The notes beneath the pieces were generated by a model that saw only the letters and a list, made by a program, of their open reading frames with translations, did not search any database and had not been told where the DNA came from. Position numbers and translations under genes: made by a program. A DNA stretch of 64,000 nucleotides. It comes from Stomorhina lunata. Taxonomy: Eukaryota; Arthropoda; Insecta; Diptera; Rhiniidae. Shown here piece by piece: positions 13,140 to 26,099 of this stretch. Numbering within the stretch: the first letter of the stretch is position 1; every line of letters starts with the position of its first letter. Where the stretch lies: positions 95,317,264 through 95,381,263 of the forward strand of contig OW121744.1 of NCBI GenBank assembly GCA_933228675.1. Reading direction: 5' to 3'.

Positions 13140-15010
13140 ATTCGGTTTTTCATTTATAAATTAACGATTTTTATATAATTTTATCCAAAAAAATTTTGTT
13201 TTGCAACAAACAAAAATGTTGTTCTGCAACATGTTGCTAAAAGTTTGGCAACATTTGCTTTCAAAATGTTGCTTTATTTATTATATTAAAAATTATTACT
13301 AAAATTTTGTGCAAAAAGTCAAAAATTTATTGTTTGCATCATGATCATAGAAAATGTTGCTAATAGCAACATGATTTATTTTAAATATTTCAAATGTGTC
13401 TTTTAGATTACAAGTAAAGTTGTTAATTGTTTATTTATTTAAAAATGAAGGATTTCAATACAATTTTACCAAAAAATAAAAAAGCAAGTTATTCTGCTTA
13501 AAGGCTACTTCAAATTTTGACAATTGCAACATGTTGCTTTCAGTCTGGCAACATTTTCTTAAGTCTTTTTTTCCAGAAAATGTTTCTTTGAGTGAATTTT
13601 AGAATGTTTAAAAATTTTTTTTAAGAAGTGTAAAATGATCTTGTTCTGCATTATGACTATAAAAAATGTTGCTAATAGCAACATGTTTAATTGTGTATGT
13701 TGCCAAAGGGTCTTTTAGAAACTATGTTGTTAATAGTTTCTTTATTTAAAAATTAACTATATAATTGTAATTTTACCCACAAAACTAAAAAAATGGTTAT
13801 TTTGCATCTGCATAAAATGTTGTCAATGGCAACATTTTGCTTTTTGGCAACATTTGCTTTTTGGCAATATTTGTTTTAAAAATGTTGCTCTAAGTAAATT
13901 TTAATTTTGCACAAAAAATAAAATATTCTATTGTAGAAAATGTTTTATGAAAATGTTTTTTATTGCTACATGTTGAAATAAGCTTGGCGACATTTTTATA
14001 ATTTTTTTTTCTTAAATGTTAATTAAAAAATATTAATAAAATTGTGTTCAAAAAGTGTAAAATGATCTTGTTTTGCATGATGATTATAAAAAAATGTTGG
14101 TAATAGCGACATTTTTACTTTTATATATTGCAAATGTGTGTTTTACAAATTTTGTATTTGCTTTATTTACAAATTGATGTTTTTATGCAATTTTATCCAA
14201 AAAAAACTAAGCAAAAATGTTCGTCAGCATCATGACTGCTAAAAATTTTGCAATTGAAACATGTTGCTAACATTTGCTTAATAAATGTTGCCTAGAGTTT
14301 ATTACAATTTTTGATGCAATTTTGTCTAAAAAGTGAAAAATGATCTTGTTCTACATCATAACTATAGAAATTGTTGCTAATTGCAACATGTTTAATTTGA
14401 TTCGTTTGAAATGTGACTTTCGGAAATGATGTTGCTCATTATTTTTTTATTTAAAAATTAAAATTTTAATACAATTTTACCGAAAGAAAACTAAAAAATT
14501 GTTATTTTGCATTAGGGTTGCCTAAAATGTTGCCAGGCGCAACATTTGCTTTAAATATGTAACCTTGAGTGAATTACAAATTTCATGAACATTTTGTCCC
14601 AAAAAGTGGCAAATGAGCTTGTTCGACATCATGACCATAGAAAATGTTGCTTATAGCTAAATGTTTTATTTGATTAGTTTGAAATACATCTTTTGGATAT
14701 GATTTTGTTCATAGTTTCTTTATTTAAAATATAACAATTTTAGTACAATTTTACCAAAAAAAGATTAAAAAATGATCATTCTGCATCAAGTCTGCCTAAA
14801 ATGTTGCCAAGCGCAACATGTTGCTCTCTGTTTGGCAACATTTGCTTTTAAAATGTTGCCTTGAGTAAATTACAATATTTTTTTTATAATATTGTCCAAA
14901 AAAATGGACAATGATCTTGTTCTACATCATGACTCTAGAAAACGTTGCTCATAGCAACATGTTTCACTTTATATGTTGCAAATGTTTATTTTGGAAATGG
15001 TGTTGTTTAT
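13140..15010 (+). repeat. Higher-order repeat of about 280-310 bp built from family D
   Basis: Each unit holds, in order: TGATCTTGTTCTACATCATG, ATGTTGCTAATAGCAACATG, a TTTATTTAAAAATTA stretch, an AATTTTACCAAAAAA stretch, TGTTGCCAAGCGCAACATG and TTTGGCAACATTTGCTTT. The CATCATGA-type marker occurs at 13336, 13647, 14075, 14353, 14626 and 14923, spacings of 311, 428, 278, 273 and 297 bp. The longer spacing contains extra GGCAACATTTGCTTT copies. The first and last units are partial. Confidence 0.8.
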
Positions 15011-16740
15011 AGCTGTTATTTTCTTTCAAGCCATTTATTTATTGTTTACAAAATATAAAACTTTTAGCCATGGATCTTTACCAAGGTTTGTTTTTCTGCG
15101 CTCTTCAAATTACCAGGCACTTGTTTGACCATTTAAGCGTCCGTCCTTCCATGCGTCTGTCTGTCCTTCTATTTGTTTGTCTATCTATTTTCCGGGCTGG
15201 CATCTTTTATGCGTTTTGTCTCAATGTTGTGGTCAATGTTTAAACTTTTGAAAGTCATTTGTAATTCTTTTTGTCCATTTTTTGTGTTTACTGTTGATAA
15301 ATAAGCGATAATGTTTTATGATTATGGTAATAATTGCTAAAGCTGGTTAACAGCAAAAAAGACATCATTTTATATCGTTAAAATATGCGATAAAACAAAT
15401 TGGGTGGGTTATTAAAATATTCACCTAGTGAAAGATGATATTTGTCGTTTATAGCAGGTTTTTTCTACAGATTCAGGGTGAATTGAGTCTTTTTGTAGAA
15501 TTATAAAAATTTTTATGTTTTCTATTATGAAATTGTCTTAAGAAGTTAAAAAAATGTAATTAAAGGTAATAAAAATTAAATGATTGTTAAGTAATCTTGA
15601 GGTTTTGAAATTTTAGATTCTTTGGTTATTGAAATCAATACTTTCGGATTTGAGATTGAAAATGTTTAATGGACTTTTTAGATGAAAAAAATGTTGGATA
15701 ATTATTTGTGCATTTTTATAATTCAAGGTAATTAATAAAAAAAAGTGGAAATCTGCTAATTTTGTTGATATTTATATCTATCTATAAATTTTCTTGGTCA
15801 TATTTCGTCTAAATATTTGACTATCTTTAGACAATCACTTTATTAAATTCAACATTTTTCCCAAAGCAAAAAAAAACCTTTATTGGGCCACTGGAACACA
15901 ATCTCAAACCAAACCCATAAATTCATTTCGAAAACACAATAGACAACCGATAAACCTACAACAAACTTTACTAATGTATAACAATTCCATTTCTTCTTTT
16001 TTCCAACAAAAAAAAAATTCCAATATTTTTCTTTAATATTTAACCAAACAATGGCCAAAACGAAGAAAAAAATTGCTAACGGTTCTTCATTAGCTGCCAA
16101 AAAAAAAACAGAAAAAAAGCGGAACCAAATCTTGCCAGTTATGAAAAAATTTGTGAAAAAAAAAACACCCAGAAAAAAATCTTTATAAATAATAAAGAAA
16201 ATATTAAAAACTAACAAGGCGTTACAATAATCAAACCTCAGTATGTATTTGAAAATTCTTTGTATGAAACCTAGTAACTTGTTGCCTCGGGCAGATTTTA
16301 AGAGGTCATATATTGTTACGAATCATAACTTCAAATGCAGCATGAATTTTAATACAAAAAATAATATCTTACATTCTCTCTATAGGAAGGAGAAAAAGAA
16401 AAAACAAACCGAGAACAAAAAGAATTGGCGCACCTTATCCTGGGAATAATGATTTAAAGCTTATTATTCATTGTAGCATACATGCAACATACAACAAAAC
16501 CTTAATACATTTAGATTGCAGCAATTTAATAATTCTGCAGCAAACATGACTGCTGATGTATAGCAATCATTCATTCATATTGATTCGTTTTCTACAAAAA
16601 TTTAGATTCAAGCAGTTATGATCTATGAAATAGTTCAGCAACATTTGAAAAATTTGTCATTAGCAATAAAATTGTCACCAATATAGCAATGTTTTCTTTC
16701 AAAATAAACTGCCAACATTTTTGCTACACTTTCTTAAAGA
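15011..16740. other. Unique AT-rich spacer
   Basis: No recognisable gene. Near 15135-15195 lies a degenerate GTCY-type stretch (CGTCCGTCCTTCC, TCTGTCTGTCC). From 15860 to 16200 there are many runs of eight or more A, which keep a minus-strand frame of 122 codons open (15849-16217); its product would be a monotonous Phe/Trp/Lys-rich chain and is not called as a gene. Confidence 0.55.
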
Positions 16741-18958
16741 AAATGTTGCCAGCACTTTTGCAACATATCCTTAAAGGAAATGTTGCCAAACTTTTTGCAA
16801 CATTTTCCTAAAGAAAATGTTGCCAACACTTTTGCAACATTTTCTTAAAGAAAATGTTGCCAAAATTTTAGCAAATTTTCTATAAGAAAAGTTTGGCGAA
16901 TTTTCTATAAGAAAATGTTGCCAAACTTTTGGAAACATTTTCTTATAGCAAATGTTGCCAACACTTTTCCAACATATTTTTAAAGAAAATTTTGCCAAAC
17001 TTTAGGCAACATTTTCTTATAGAAAATGTTGCCAACACTTTTGCAACATTTTCTTATAGAAAATTTGCCAAAAGTTGGGCAACATTTTCTTATAGAAAAT
17101 TAGCCAAACTTTTCTTATGAAAAATTTGACAAAATTTTGGCAACATTTTCTTATAGAAAATTTGCCAAAATTTTTTGGCAACATTTTCTTATAGAAATGT
17201 TCCCAAAATTGTTTGGCAACATTTTCTTATAGAAATGTTGCCAAAATTTTCTTATAGAAAATGTTGCCAACACTTTTGCAACATTTTCTTATAAAAATGC
17301 TGCCAACACTTTTGCAACATTTTCTTATAGAAAATTTGCCAAAATTTTTTGGCAACATTTTCTTATAGAAAATTTGCCAAAATTTTTTGGCAACATTTTC
17401 TTATAGAAAATTTGCCAAAATTTTTTGGCAACATTTTCTTATAGAAAATTTGCCAAAATTTTGGCAACATTTTCTTATAGAAAATTTGCCAAAATTTTCT
17501 TATAGAAAGTTTGCCAAAATTTTGGCAACATTTTCTTATAGAAATTTTGCCAAAATTTTGGTAACATTTTCTTATAGAAATTTTGCCAAAATTTTAGCAA
17601 AATTTTCTTATAGATAATTTGCCAAAATTTTGGCAACATTTCGTCATAGAAAATTTGCCAAAATTTTTTGGCTACATTTTCTTAAAGAAAATGCCAAAAT
17701 TTTGGCAACATTTTCTTATAGAAAATTTGCCAAAATTTTTTTTGGCAGCATTTTCTTATAGAAAATTTGCCAAAATTTTTTGGCAACATTTTCTTATAGA
17801 AAATTTGCCAAATTTTTTTTCAACATTTTCTTATAGAAAATTTGCCAAAATTTTTTGGCAACATTTTCTTATAGAAAATTTACCAAAATTTTGGCAACAT
17901 TTTCTTATAGAAAATTTGCCAAAATGTTGGCAACATTTTCTTATAGAAAATTTGCCAAAATGTTGGCAACATTTTCTTATAGAAAATTTGCCAAAATTTT
18001 TTGGCTACATTTTCTTAAAGAAAATGCCAAAATTTTGGCAACATTTTCTTATAGAAAATTTGCCAAAATTTTTTTTGGCAGCATTTTCTTATAGAAAATT
18101 TGCCAAAATTTTTTGGCAACATTTTCTTATAGAAAATTTGCCAAAATTTGTTGGCAACATTTTCTTATAGAAAATTTGCCAAAATTTTTTGGCAACATTT
18201 TCTTATAGAAAATTTGCCAACATTTTTTGGTAACATTTTGTTATAGAAAATTTGCCAAAATTTTTTGGCAACATTTTCAGATAGAAAATTTTCCAAAATT
18301 TTTTGGCAACATTTTCTTATAGAAAATTTGCCAAAATTTTTTGGCCACATTTTCTTATAGAAAATTTGCCAAAATTTTTTGGCAACATTTTCCTATAGAA
18401 AATTTGCCAAAATTTTTTGGCAACATTTTCTTATAGAAAATTTGCCAAAATTTTTTTGGCAACATTTTCTTATAGAAAATTTGCCAAAATTTTTTGGTAA
18501 CATTTTCTTATAGAAAATTTGCCAAAATTTTTTGGCAACATTTTCTTATAGAAAATTTGCCAAAATTTTGGCAACATTTTCTAATAGAAAATTTGCCAAA
18601 TTTTTGGCAACATTTTCTTATAGAAAATTTGTCAAAATTTTTTGGCAATATTTTCTTATAGAAAATTTGCCAAATTTTTGGCAATATTTTCTTATAGAAA
18701 ATTTGCCAAATTTTTGGCAATATTTTCTTATAGAAAATTTGCCAAATTTTTGGCAATATTTTCTTATAGAAAATTTGCCAAAATTTTGGCAATATTTTCT
18801 TATAGAAAATTTGCCAAATTTTTGGCAATATTTTCTTATAGAAAATTTGCCAAATTTTTGGCAATATTTTCTTATAGAAAATTTGCCAAATTTTTGGCAA
18901 TATTTTCTTATAGAAAATTTGTCAAAATTTTTTGGCATCATTTTCTTATAGAAAATGT
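16741..18958 (+). repeat. Satellite family D array, 36/38-bp units
   Basis: About 60 units. The main unit is 38 bp (GGCAAC at 17351 and 17389); at 18640-18900 a 36-bp form prevails (GGCAA spaced by 36). Each unit has TTTTCTTATAGAAAATTTG followed by a dyad of arms TTGCCAAAA and TTTTGGCAA. The leftmost units (16740-17040) carry GTTGCCAACACTTTTGCAAC and link this young array to the decayed repeats at 9.4-15 kb. Because 36 is a multiple of three and the units lack some stops, several overlapping frames of 60-183 codons stay open on both strands; these are by-products, not genes. Confidence 0.95.
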
Positions 18959-19364
18959 TGTAGCTATGCTACTTTTTTCCTCAAAACTACAAAGTTTTTA
19001 AGACAGCATATTTTTACTCTTTTAAAATATGAATCCATCATATGTTTTCCAACAATAATCTATTCATAACAGAAATATTTCTGACACTACTAATGGCTGT
19101 GGTAGTGTTAGTCACTTGACAGTTTAGTAAATTCTTACTCATAAATCTCAAATTCCATTTTCTTCCATTTTCCTTTAAATCTTGATAAGATTATTAAGTA
19201 ATTCATTCAAAAGAAAAAATATTCGCACTTAATCCAAGTCTATTACATTTATTTATTATTGTAATAGACAATAATTTGATGAAAGCCAAAAAGTTTTTGT
19301 GGGGGCAACCAATTTCTCGACGAGTTTTGATTGTTGGCTAGGCCATCATCTTCAGGAGAAGTAT
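18959..19364. other. Short unique spacer
   Basis: AT-rich sequence between the family D array and the DINE-like fragment. Nothing recognisable. Confidence 0.5.
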
Positions 19365-19518
19365 CGCCACTTTCAGACCATCAAAAAGAATGGGGGGTAT
19401 ATTGAGATTGTTATTCCGTTTGTAATTTCCTTAATATTGGCCCAAAAACCAAAAGGGATATATGTATATTCTGAAAAGTTATGAAGTTCTAAGACGATTG
19501 AGCGATGTGTGTCCGTCC

Positions 19519-19610
<92 letters not shown>

Positions 19611-19615
19611 GCCTG
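19365..19615 (+). mobile_element. 5' part of a DINE-1/mini-me-like element with (GTCT)n
   Basis: ACCATCAAAAAGAATGGGGG, then TTCCGTTTGTAATTTCCTTA, ATTGGCCCAAAAACC and GAGCGATGTGTGTCCGTCCG match, in the same order, the reverse complement of the right end of the element at 28504-31150. It closes with a nearly pure GTCT microsatellite (about 19511-19612). DINE-1/mini-me elements are known to carry a (GTCY)n tract in this position. The downstream body is not recognisable, so the copy is truncated or a different subfamily. The open frame through the microsatellite (Cys-Leu-Ser-Val repeats) is not a gene. Confidence 0.7.
19511..19612 (+). repeat. (GTCT)n microsatellite
   Basis: About 25 tetranucleotide copies, starting as GTCC and ending in GCCTG. 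Confidence 0.97.
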
Positions 19616-20244
19616 TGTATGAGGTTTTAAAAAGCAAAAAATTTTTTTTTGATTAATTTATTTTTTTGTTGAAACTTTAACGATATCTTTGAAACTACTG
19701 GGCAAAGTTAAACATGTGTAAGCTTATCTTAAAGATAATTTTGTTGACGAGTGCTGTTGTTTTAATTTTTTGCTTTACGGTAAACTATTTTTATGTTATT
19801 CCAATATATATGTAGCGGAAGTGGAGTTTATTTAAAAAATCGATATCTCGAAAACTAGAACTCAAAACTAGAAATGAAAAGAAACTAAGTGCAGATTTGT
19901 AATCCGCGTCCCATATTACCTTGTGTTCGACTAATAGTTCTTAATCAACACATAACTTGTTGCGCAGTGTAATCTTTAATTTAAACTAATTCAACTTTTT
20001 TCACTATACGAGTGTGTAAATTGTTAATGAATAGTTTCTTAAATTGTTTTTTTTAACTTATAAATAAGTTGACAATAACTTTAAGAACATTTAAATACTA
20101 ACGATATCCTGCTATTATGAGGACATAAAAACTAATATGTTATAATGATGCCAGATTGAAACAGATAAAAGACCTATGAATCGATTTTTCCTATATATTG
20201 AGCTAATATTAAAATTAGTTCTTAATATTCTTCCTTTTCTAATA
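19616..20244. other. AT-rich stretch after the (GTCT)n tract
   Basis: Contains phrases such as TCGATATCTCGAAAACTAGA typical of interspersed repeats, but no boundaries or coding sequence could be set. Confidence 0.4.
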
Positions 20245-21630
<1,386 letters not shown>

Positions 21631-22837
21631 ATTGCTCGTTGAAGAATGTAAGATAATGAAAAAAACTACTTTTTTAATGTCTTTAGGAGAAACTAAAAAT
21701 TTGTTGATATCCTTTCAAATTCTCCTCAATCTGGCATCATTTTTCGTATTTTAAGATTTCGAAAACTCCACTTAAACTCTAGTTTATTTCGTTAAATGCC
21801 TTTCGGTGTTTGTGTATGAGATTTTGAGTTTATAAAAGTTTTAAATGCGATATCATTTTAATAGTATTTGGTTAAACACTGAACTCAAGTGGGAATATGA
21901 TACCGGCGTAAACGCAAATTTCATTTCTTTTTCATTGGCTGCAGATGTAGCTGCAGATGCATAATAACAAAAGGACGTTTTTTTATTTTTCCTCGATCTC
22001 TAGTGAATATTTTATGAATATGCACATACAATGACGGACAGACGTTCAGCAAAGCCGAATTGCAAACAAACATTCATATATGCAGATACACAAATACGTA
22101 CGTTATAGTTTGCCAACCTCTAAAAAATTTTGTCTGCAATCTTTAAATGTACGAATGAGTACTTTTTATTCATTTGGTTTTAGTGGCGCTTTTATTTGTC
22201 TATATATGTTGAAAAATTCAAAAAAACAATTTATATATTTATTGTATTGCAGTATAAAAACAAGCATTTTGGTCTTTTTATGAAGGCCGTTCATTTTCCT
22301 TGTGCATCACATAAATAAATGAAAACGTTTCTCATCTCGTGAGCCTTTATGCAGGTTCACCTCCTGTGTGTGTGTGTGCGTGTGTGTGTATGGACAATGA
22401 TATAACTTCAAATATGACTGCACTTAAGCGCCATGTAGGTAAAATTAAGCGCCAGTCGAATATCTCGTTTAATATGTTGTCATAGCCGCATTAAGATTGC
22501 TTTTGTATATATGTGCTTTTATTCTGATGAAATTTATACCAACCGGAAGTCTTTATGGGTATTTTGACATATTTTTGAAGAATTTGTTTTTATATGAAAG
22601 GATAAAAGCCAAGAGATAGTAATAAGAACTAAAATAAAGTTTCATACGGTGGAAAATACATAAATTAGATTTATTTAATCGTTATAAGTCCAGACTATGA
22701 ATAGACTTTGACTAGACTATGAACAAAACTATGAAATGGACTATGATTAAGACTAGGAACTGGACTATATACTTACCATGAACACAACTCTAAGCTGGGC
22801 TATAAATTGGACTATACTATCATCTTTTTTTATAAAC
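21631..22837. other. AT-rich spacer with two small simple repeats
   Basis: No gene seen. Holds an interrupted (GT)n tract at about 22365-22390, and at about 22690-22825 an irregular repeat of GGACTATGAA-like decamers. Confidence 0.55.
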
Positions 22838-24920
22838 TACCAGCTGATTTTACCCGGCGTTGCCCGTGTTGGCAGTTAAAGTTTTTAAATTATTACTGTT
22901 TAACACTTTTTTAAAAATTATGAAATATTTTTATTAATTTTTTAAATTGAATCCTTTATTAATGTATTTGGTAAACATGTTAAATTTTTCTTAATGTATA
23001 ATCCTAACTTGGACTAAAAAAACATTTAGAAAATAAGCCGTTCTCAAGATATACAATTTTAAAGAAAAGGGGAATTTTATCCCCATTTTCCAATTCCAAG
23101 GTCACCGTTGGTATTTGACTTTATGGGATAGGTCACGCCCACTTGAGACTAAAAAAAATCCAAGCCTATTTTACCCACCGGTCACACACATACAATCAAC
23201 ATTTTTGAAAAATCGGTCATCCATATTTGTCATTTTTAATATATGACTTATATGGGAGGGGTCACGTACATTTGAGATTTCAAAAAAAAAAAAAAAAAAA
23301 AAAAAAATGTAGCCTATTTTACCCACAGGTAACTCAATATATATTGTAAAAATTAAAGAAAAATCGGTCGGCTCACTTCCACTTGAGATTTAAAAAACAA
23401 ACTTGCTTATTTAAACCACCGGTCACATCTTACCATGTTGTCAAAATTTCAGAAAAATCGGTCCGCTCGGTCATCTATATTTGTCATTATTAATATATGA
23501 GTTATATGGGAGGGGTCACGCCCACTTGAGTTTTTTGAAAAAACCCTTGCCTATTTTAACCACCGGTCACACCTTATTACACTGTCTAAATTTCAGAAAA
23601 ATCGGTCGGTTTGATCATCCATATTTGTAATTTTTAAAATCTGACTTGTATGAGATTTCAAAAAAAAAAAAATCTGACCTATTTTACTCACCAGTCACAC
23701 CTTAAAAAATCTTGCTCCATTATCTGCTATATTTGTCAATTTTAATATATGAGTTATATGGGAGGGGTCACGCCCACTTGAGATTTCTGAAAACACCCCT
23801 GCCTATTTTAACCAGCGGTCAAATCTTGCCATACTATCAAAATTTCAGAAAAATCGGCCTTCTCGGTCATCTATATTTGTAATTTTTAATATATGAGTTA
23901 TATGGGAGGGGTCACGCCCACTTGAGTTTTTTGAAAAAACCACCGGTCACACCTTACTACACTGTCTAAATTTCAGAAAAAGCGGTCGGTTTGATCATCC
24001 ATATTTGTAATTTTTAAAATCTGACTTATATGGGAGGGGTCACCCACTTGAGATTTAAAAAAAAATCTGACCTATTTTACCCACCAGTCACACCTCAGAA
24101 AAATCTTGCTTCATTATCTGCTATATTTGTCAACTTTAATATATGAGTTATATGGGAGGGGTCACGCCAACTTGAGATTTCTGAAAAAACCCTTGCCTAT
24201 TTTAACCAGCGGTCACATCTTACCATACTGTCAAAATTTCATAAAAATCGGCCCTCTCGGTCATCTATATTTGTAATTTTTAATATATGAGTTATATGGG
24301 AGGGGTCACGACCACTTGAGATTTCAAAAAAAACCTAGCCTATTTTAACCACCGATCACACCCTACCATACTGTCTAAATTTCGGAAAAATCGGGCAGCT
24401 CGGTCATTCATATTTGTCATTTTCAATATATGAGTTATATGGAAGGGGTCACGCCCACTTGAGATTTCAGAAAAAACTCTAGGGTATTTTAACTACCGGT
24501 CACACCATACTCCACTGTCTAAATTTCAGAAAAATCGGTCGGTTTGATCATCCATATTCGTATGTTTTAAAATCTGACTTATATGGGAGGGGTGGTCACG
24601 CCCACTTGAGATTTGAAAAAAAAAATCTGCTCTTTTTTTATCCATCGGTCACACCTTAACATATTGTCAAAATTTCCGAAAAATCGGGCCTCTCGGTCGC
24701 CTATATTTGTCATTTTAATATATGAGTTATATGGGAGGGGTCACGCCCACTTGAGATTTCGAAAAAAAAAATTAGCCTATAGTCACCGTCGGCCACACAA
24801 TACTACACTGTCAAAATTTCAGAAAAATCGGTCCGATAGTTCCGGAGATCCTTCCCGACAAACATCATACAAACAGACAAACAGACGCGGACATTTTTTT
24901 ATAGATATAGAAGATAGAAG
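22838..24920 (+). mobile_element. Interspersed element of ~144-bp tandem units
   Basis: Begins near ACCAGCTGATTTTACCCGGC. The body consists of tandem units with ATATGGGAGGGGTCACGCCC, ACTTGAGATTT, CACCGGTCACACCTTAC and TTTCAGAAAAATCGGTC. The GGGAGGGG marker occurs near 23254, 23508, 23760, 23904, 24032, 24154, 24298, 24441, 24585 and 24733, usually 122-148 bp apart. The end (TAGTTCCGGAGATC, then CAAACAGACAAACAGACG, then TTTTTATAGATATAGA) resembles the tails of non-autonomous insect repeats. A 27-A run lies near 23280. The 109-codon frame at 24613-24942 is an accident of this array. No coding capacity. Confidence 0.75.
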
Positions 24921-25017
24921 AAGAAGATTTTTTCTTTTGTGACAAAGTAGAATTTTATGCCAAAACAGACATTTTTACAAAATTTTAAGACAATATATAA
25001 ACAATTGATTTATAGAG

Positions 25018-25230
25018 TCGAACCTATGATGACACTTTAATTGGCCAAAATGAAAATGTTAATTGGGCTCCAAGAAGCTGTGATTTGACACTGTTAAATT
25101 AGTTTCTGCGAGGCGCCATTAAAGAAAAGTATTATCTCGTCAAACTAGAGACATATAGCAATTGAAGGATATTCGTGATGTCATTCCTGAGATTCGGATT
25201 GCCCCTGTCAATGACAGTCTTCAAAAGAAT
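25018..25230 (+). pseudogene. Tc1/mariner-like transposase remnant, C-terminal catalytic region
   Basis: From 25061 the plus strand reads NWAPRSCDLTLLN, a stop, then FLRGAIKEKYYLVKLETY; after a frameshift near 25157 it continues QLKDIRDVIPEIRI. This order matches the W-P-P-R-S-x-D-L-T-P-L-D-x-F-L-W-G region around the last catalytic acidic residue of IS630/Tc1/mariner-type DDE transposases. The usual PLD is LLN here, so the catalytic Asp seems lost. With the stop and frameshift this is a dead fragment; no inverted repeats or N-terminal half were found nearby. Confidence 0.65.
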
Positions 25231-25849
25231 ACCATTTGTAATTTCTCTATAGGATCTATCCATTTTGGCAGGCTGCTGGCTTAACAAGTGGTCCTCCTCA
25301 GATCGTTACCCTTCAGATGCATCTCTTGGCTCTGAGGAGTCTTACTCTGAAGTTTGGCCAGAGTTTGAGTAGTGATTTCTTTTGTCGCATTCTCCTCAGG
25401 AGTAAGGGAATCAACAGGCTTGTTGCCAAGATGCTGCAATTCCCTTCGTACTGCAGGCCGATGCAGAAAAGCACTTCTAGCTGGAGAGATGTGTTTGTTA
25501 GAACGGTAAAAGGGGTAGTAGTCTTCAGAGAGAAAGTATTATTCTAAGCTCTAGAACTCCTAGGGGAAGCTATGGAAGGGAACCGAAAAAAACGTTTGTT
25601 ATTACTCGAAGAAGGTTATTTGGTCATTGCAGATTTAGATGTGCTTGGAATATAACTCATAGGTATTTTCGAAGTTTTTATACATATAATGTCTACCGAA
25701 GCGTATTCATTTTTGACTTATGTGATCCCGTTCTAGCACTATTCTAATCTAAGGCAAGAACTATGAATAAAGGCTAATATATGCCTATAATATGTTTGTT
25801 CCCGTACTCTAACGAAACTACCCAAAAAAAAAAACAATTTGTATTGAAA
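25231..25849. other. Region between two transposase remnants
   Basis: Less AT-rich than its surroundings. An open frame of 76 codons (25317-25547, +) has no motif I recognise and may be part of an old TE. No gene called. Confidence 0.4.
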
Positions 25850-26060
25850 GTTTTTTACGGGAATGCTCCCGAAAACTGCTTCTGTTTTGAGGTAAAATTT
25901 AAATCAATCCTATTTCTGATTCCCTGTTCTGAAGTAAAACGTGTTTCAGTAACGACGTTCTGCATTGATCCAAACAAATGGTAGTCAGAAGGGCCAAGTT
26001 CTGGACTAAAAGTGGGTGAGCCATAACTTTATATACACTGTTTTTCAAACAGCTTTTGAC
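25850..26060 (-). pseudogene. mariner transposase remnant, C-terminal region
   Basis: On the minus strand the frame reads FSPELGPSDYHLFGSMQ and then VVTETRFTSEQGIRNRID and GAFP. This is the region around the third catalytic Asp of mariner (D,D34D) transposases, typically YSPDLAPSDYHLF. The Asp of SDYH is kept (codon 25984-25986); the preceding PDLAP has become PELGP. Upstream a stop interrupts the frame near 26035, and downstream the frame ends within an A/T run near 25815. Only this end is recognisable, so it is a truncated, inactive copy. It is a different family from the remnant at 25018. Confidence 0.75.
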
Positions 26061-26099
26061 CGGTCTTGCAACATGTAGCCAAGCATAGGTATTACATAG

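Noticed and set aside
15849..16217. Minus-strand frame of 122 codons rich in Phe and Trp.
   Set aside because: Kept open by many long A runs on the plus strand; low-complexity product with no domain.
16771..19001. Many overlapping open frames of 60-183 codons on both strands, with 12-residue protein repeats (e.g. FLIENLPNFWQY).
   Set aside because: They follow the 36/38-bp DNA repeat in several frames and on both strands at once, so the open frames are a product of unit length and composition rather than coding.
24613..24942. 109-codon frame with Arg/His-rich product.
   Set aside because: Sits inside the ~144-bp tandem units; other units do not keep the frame.
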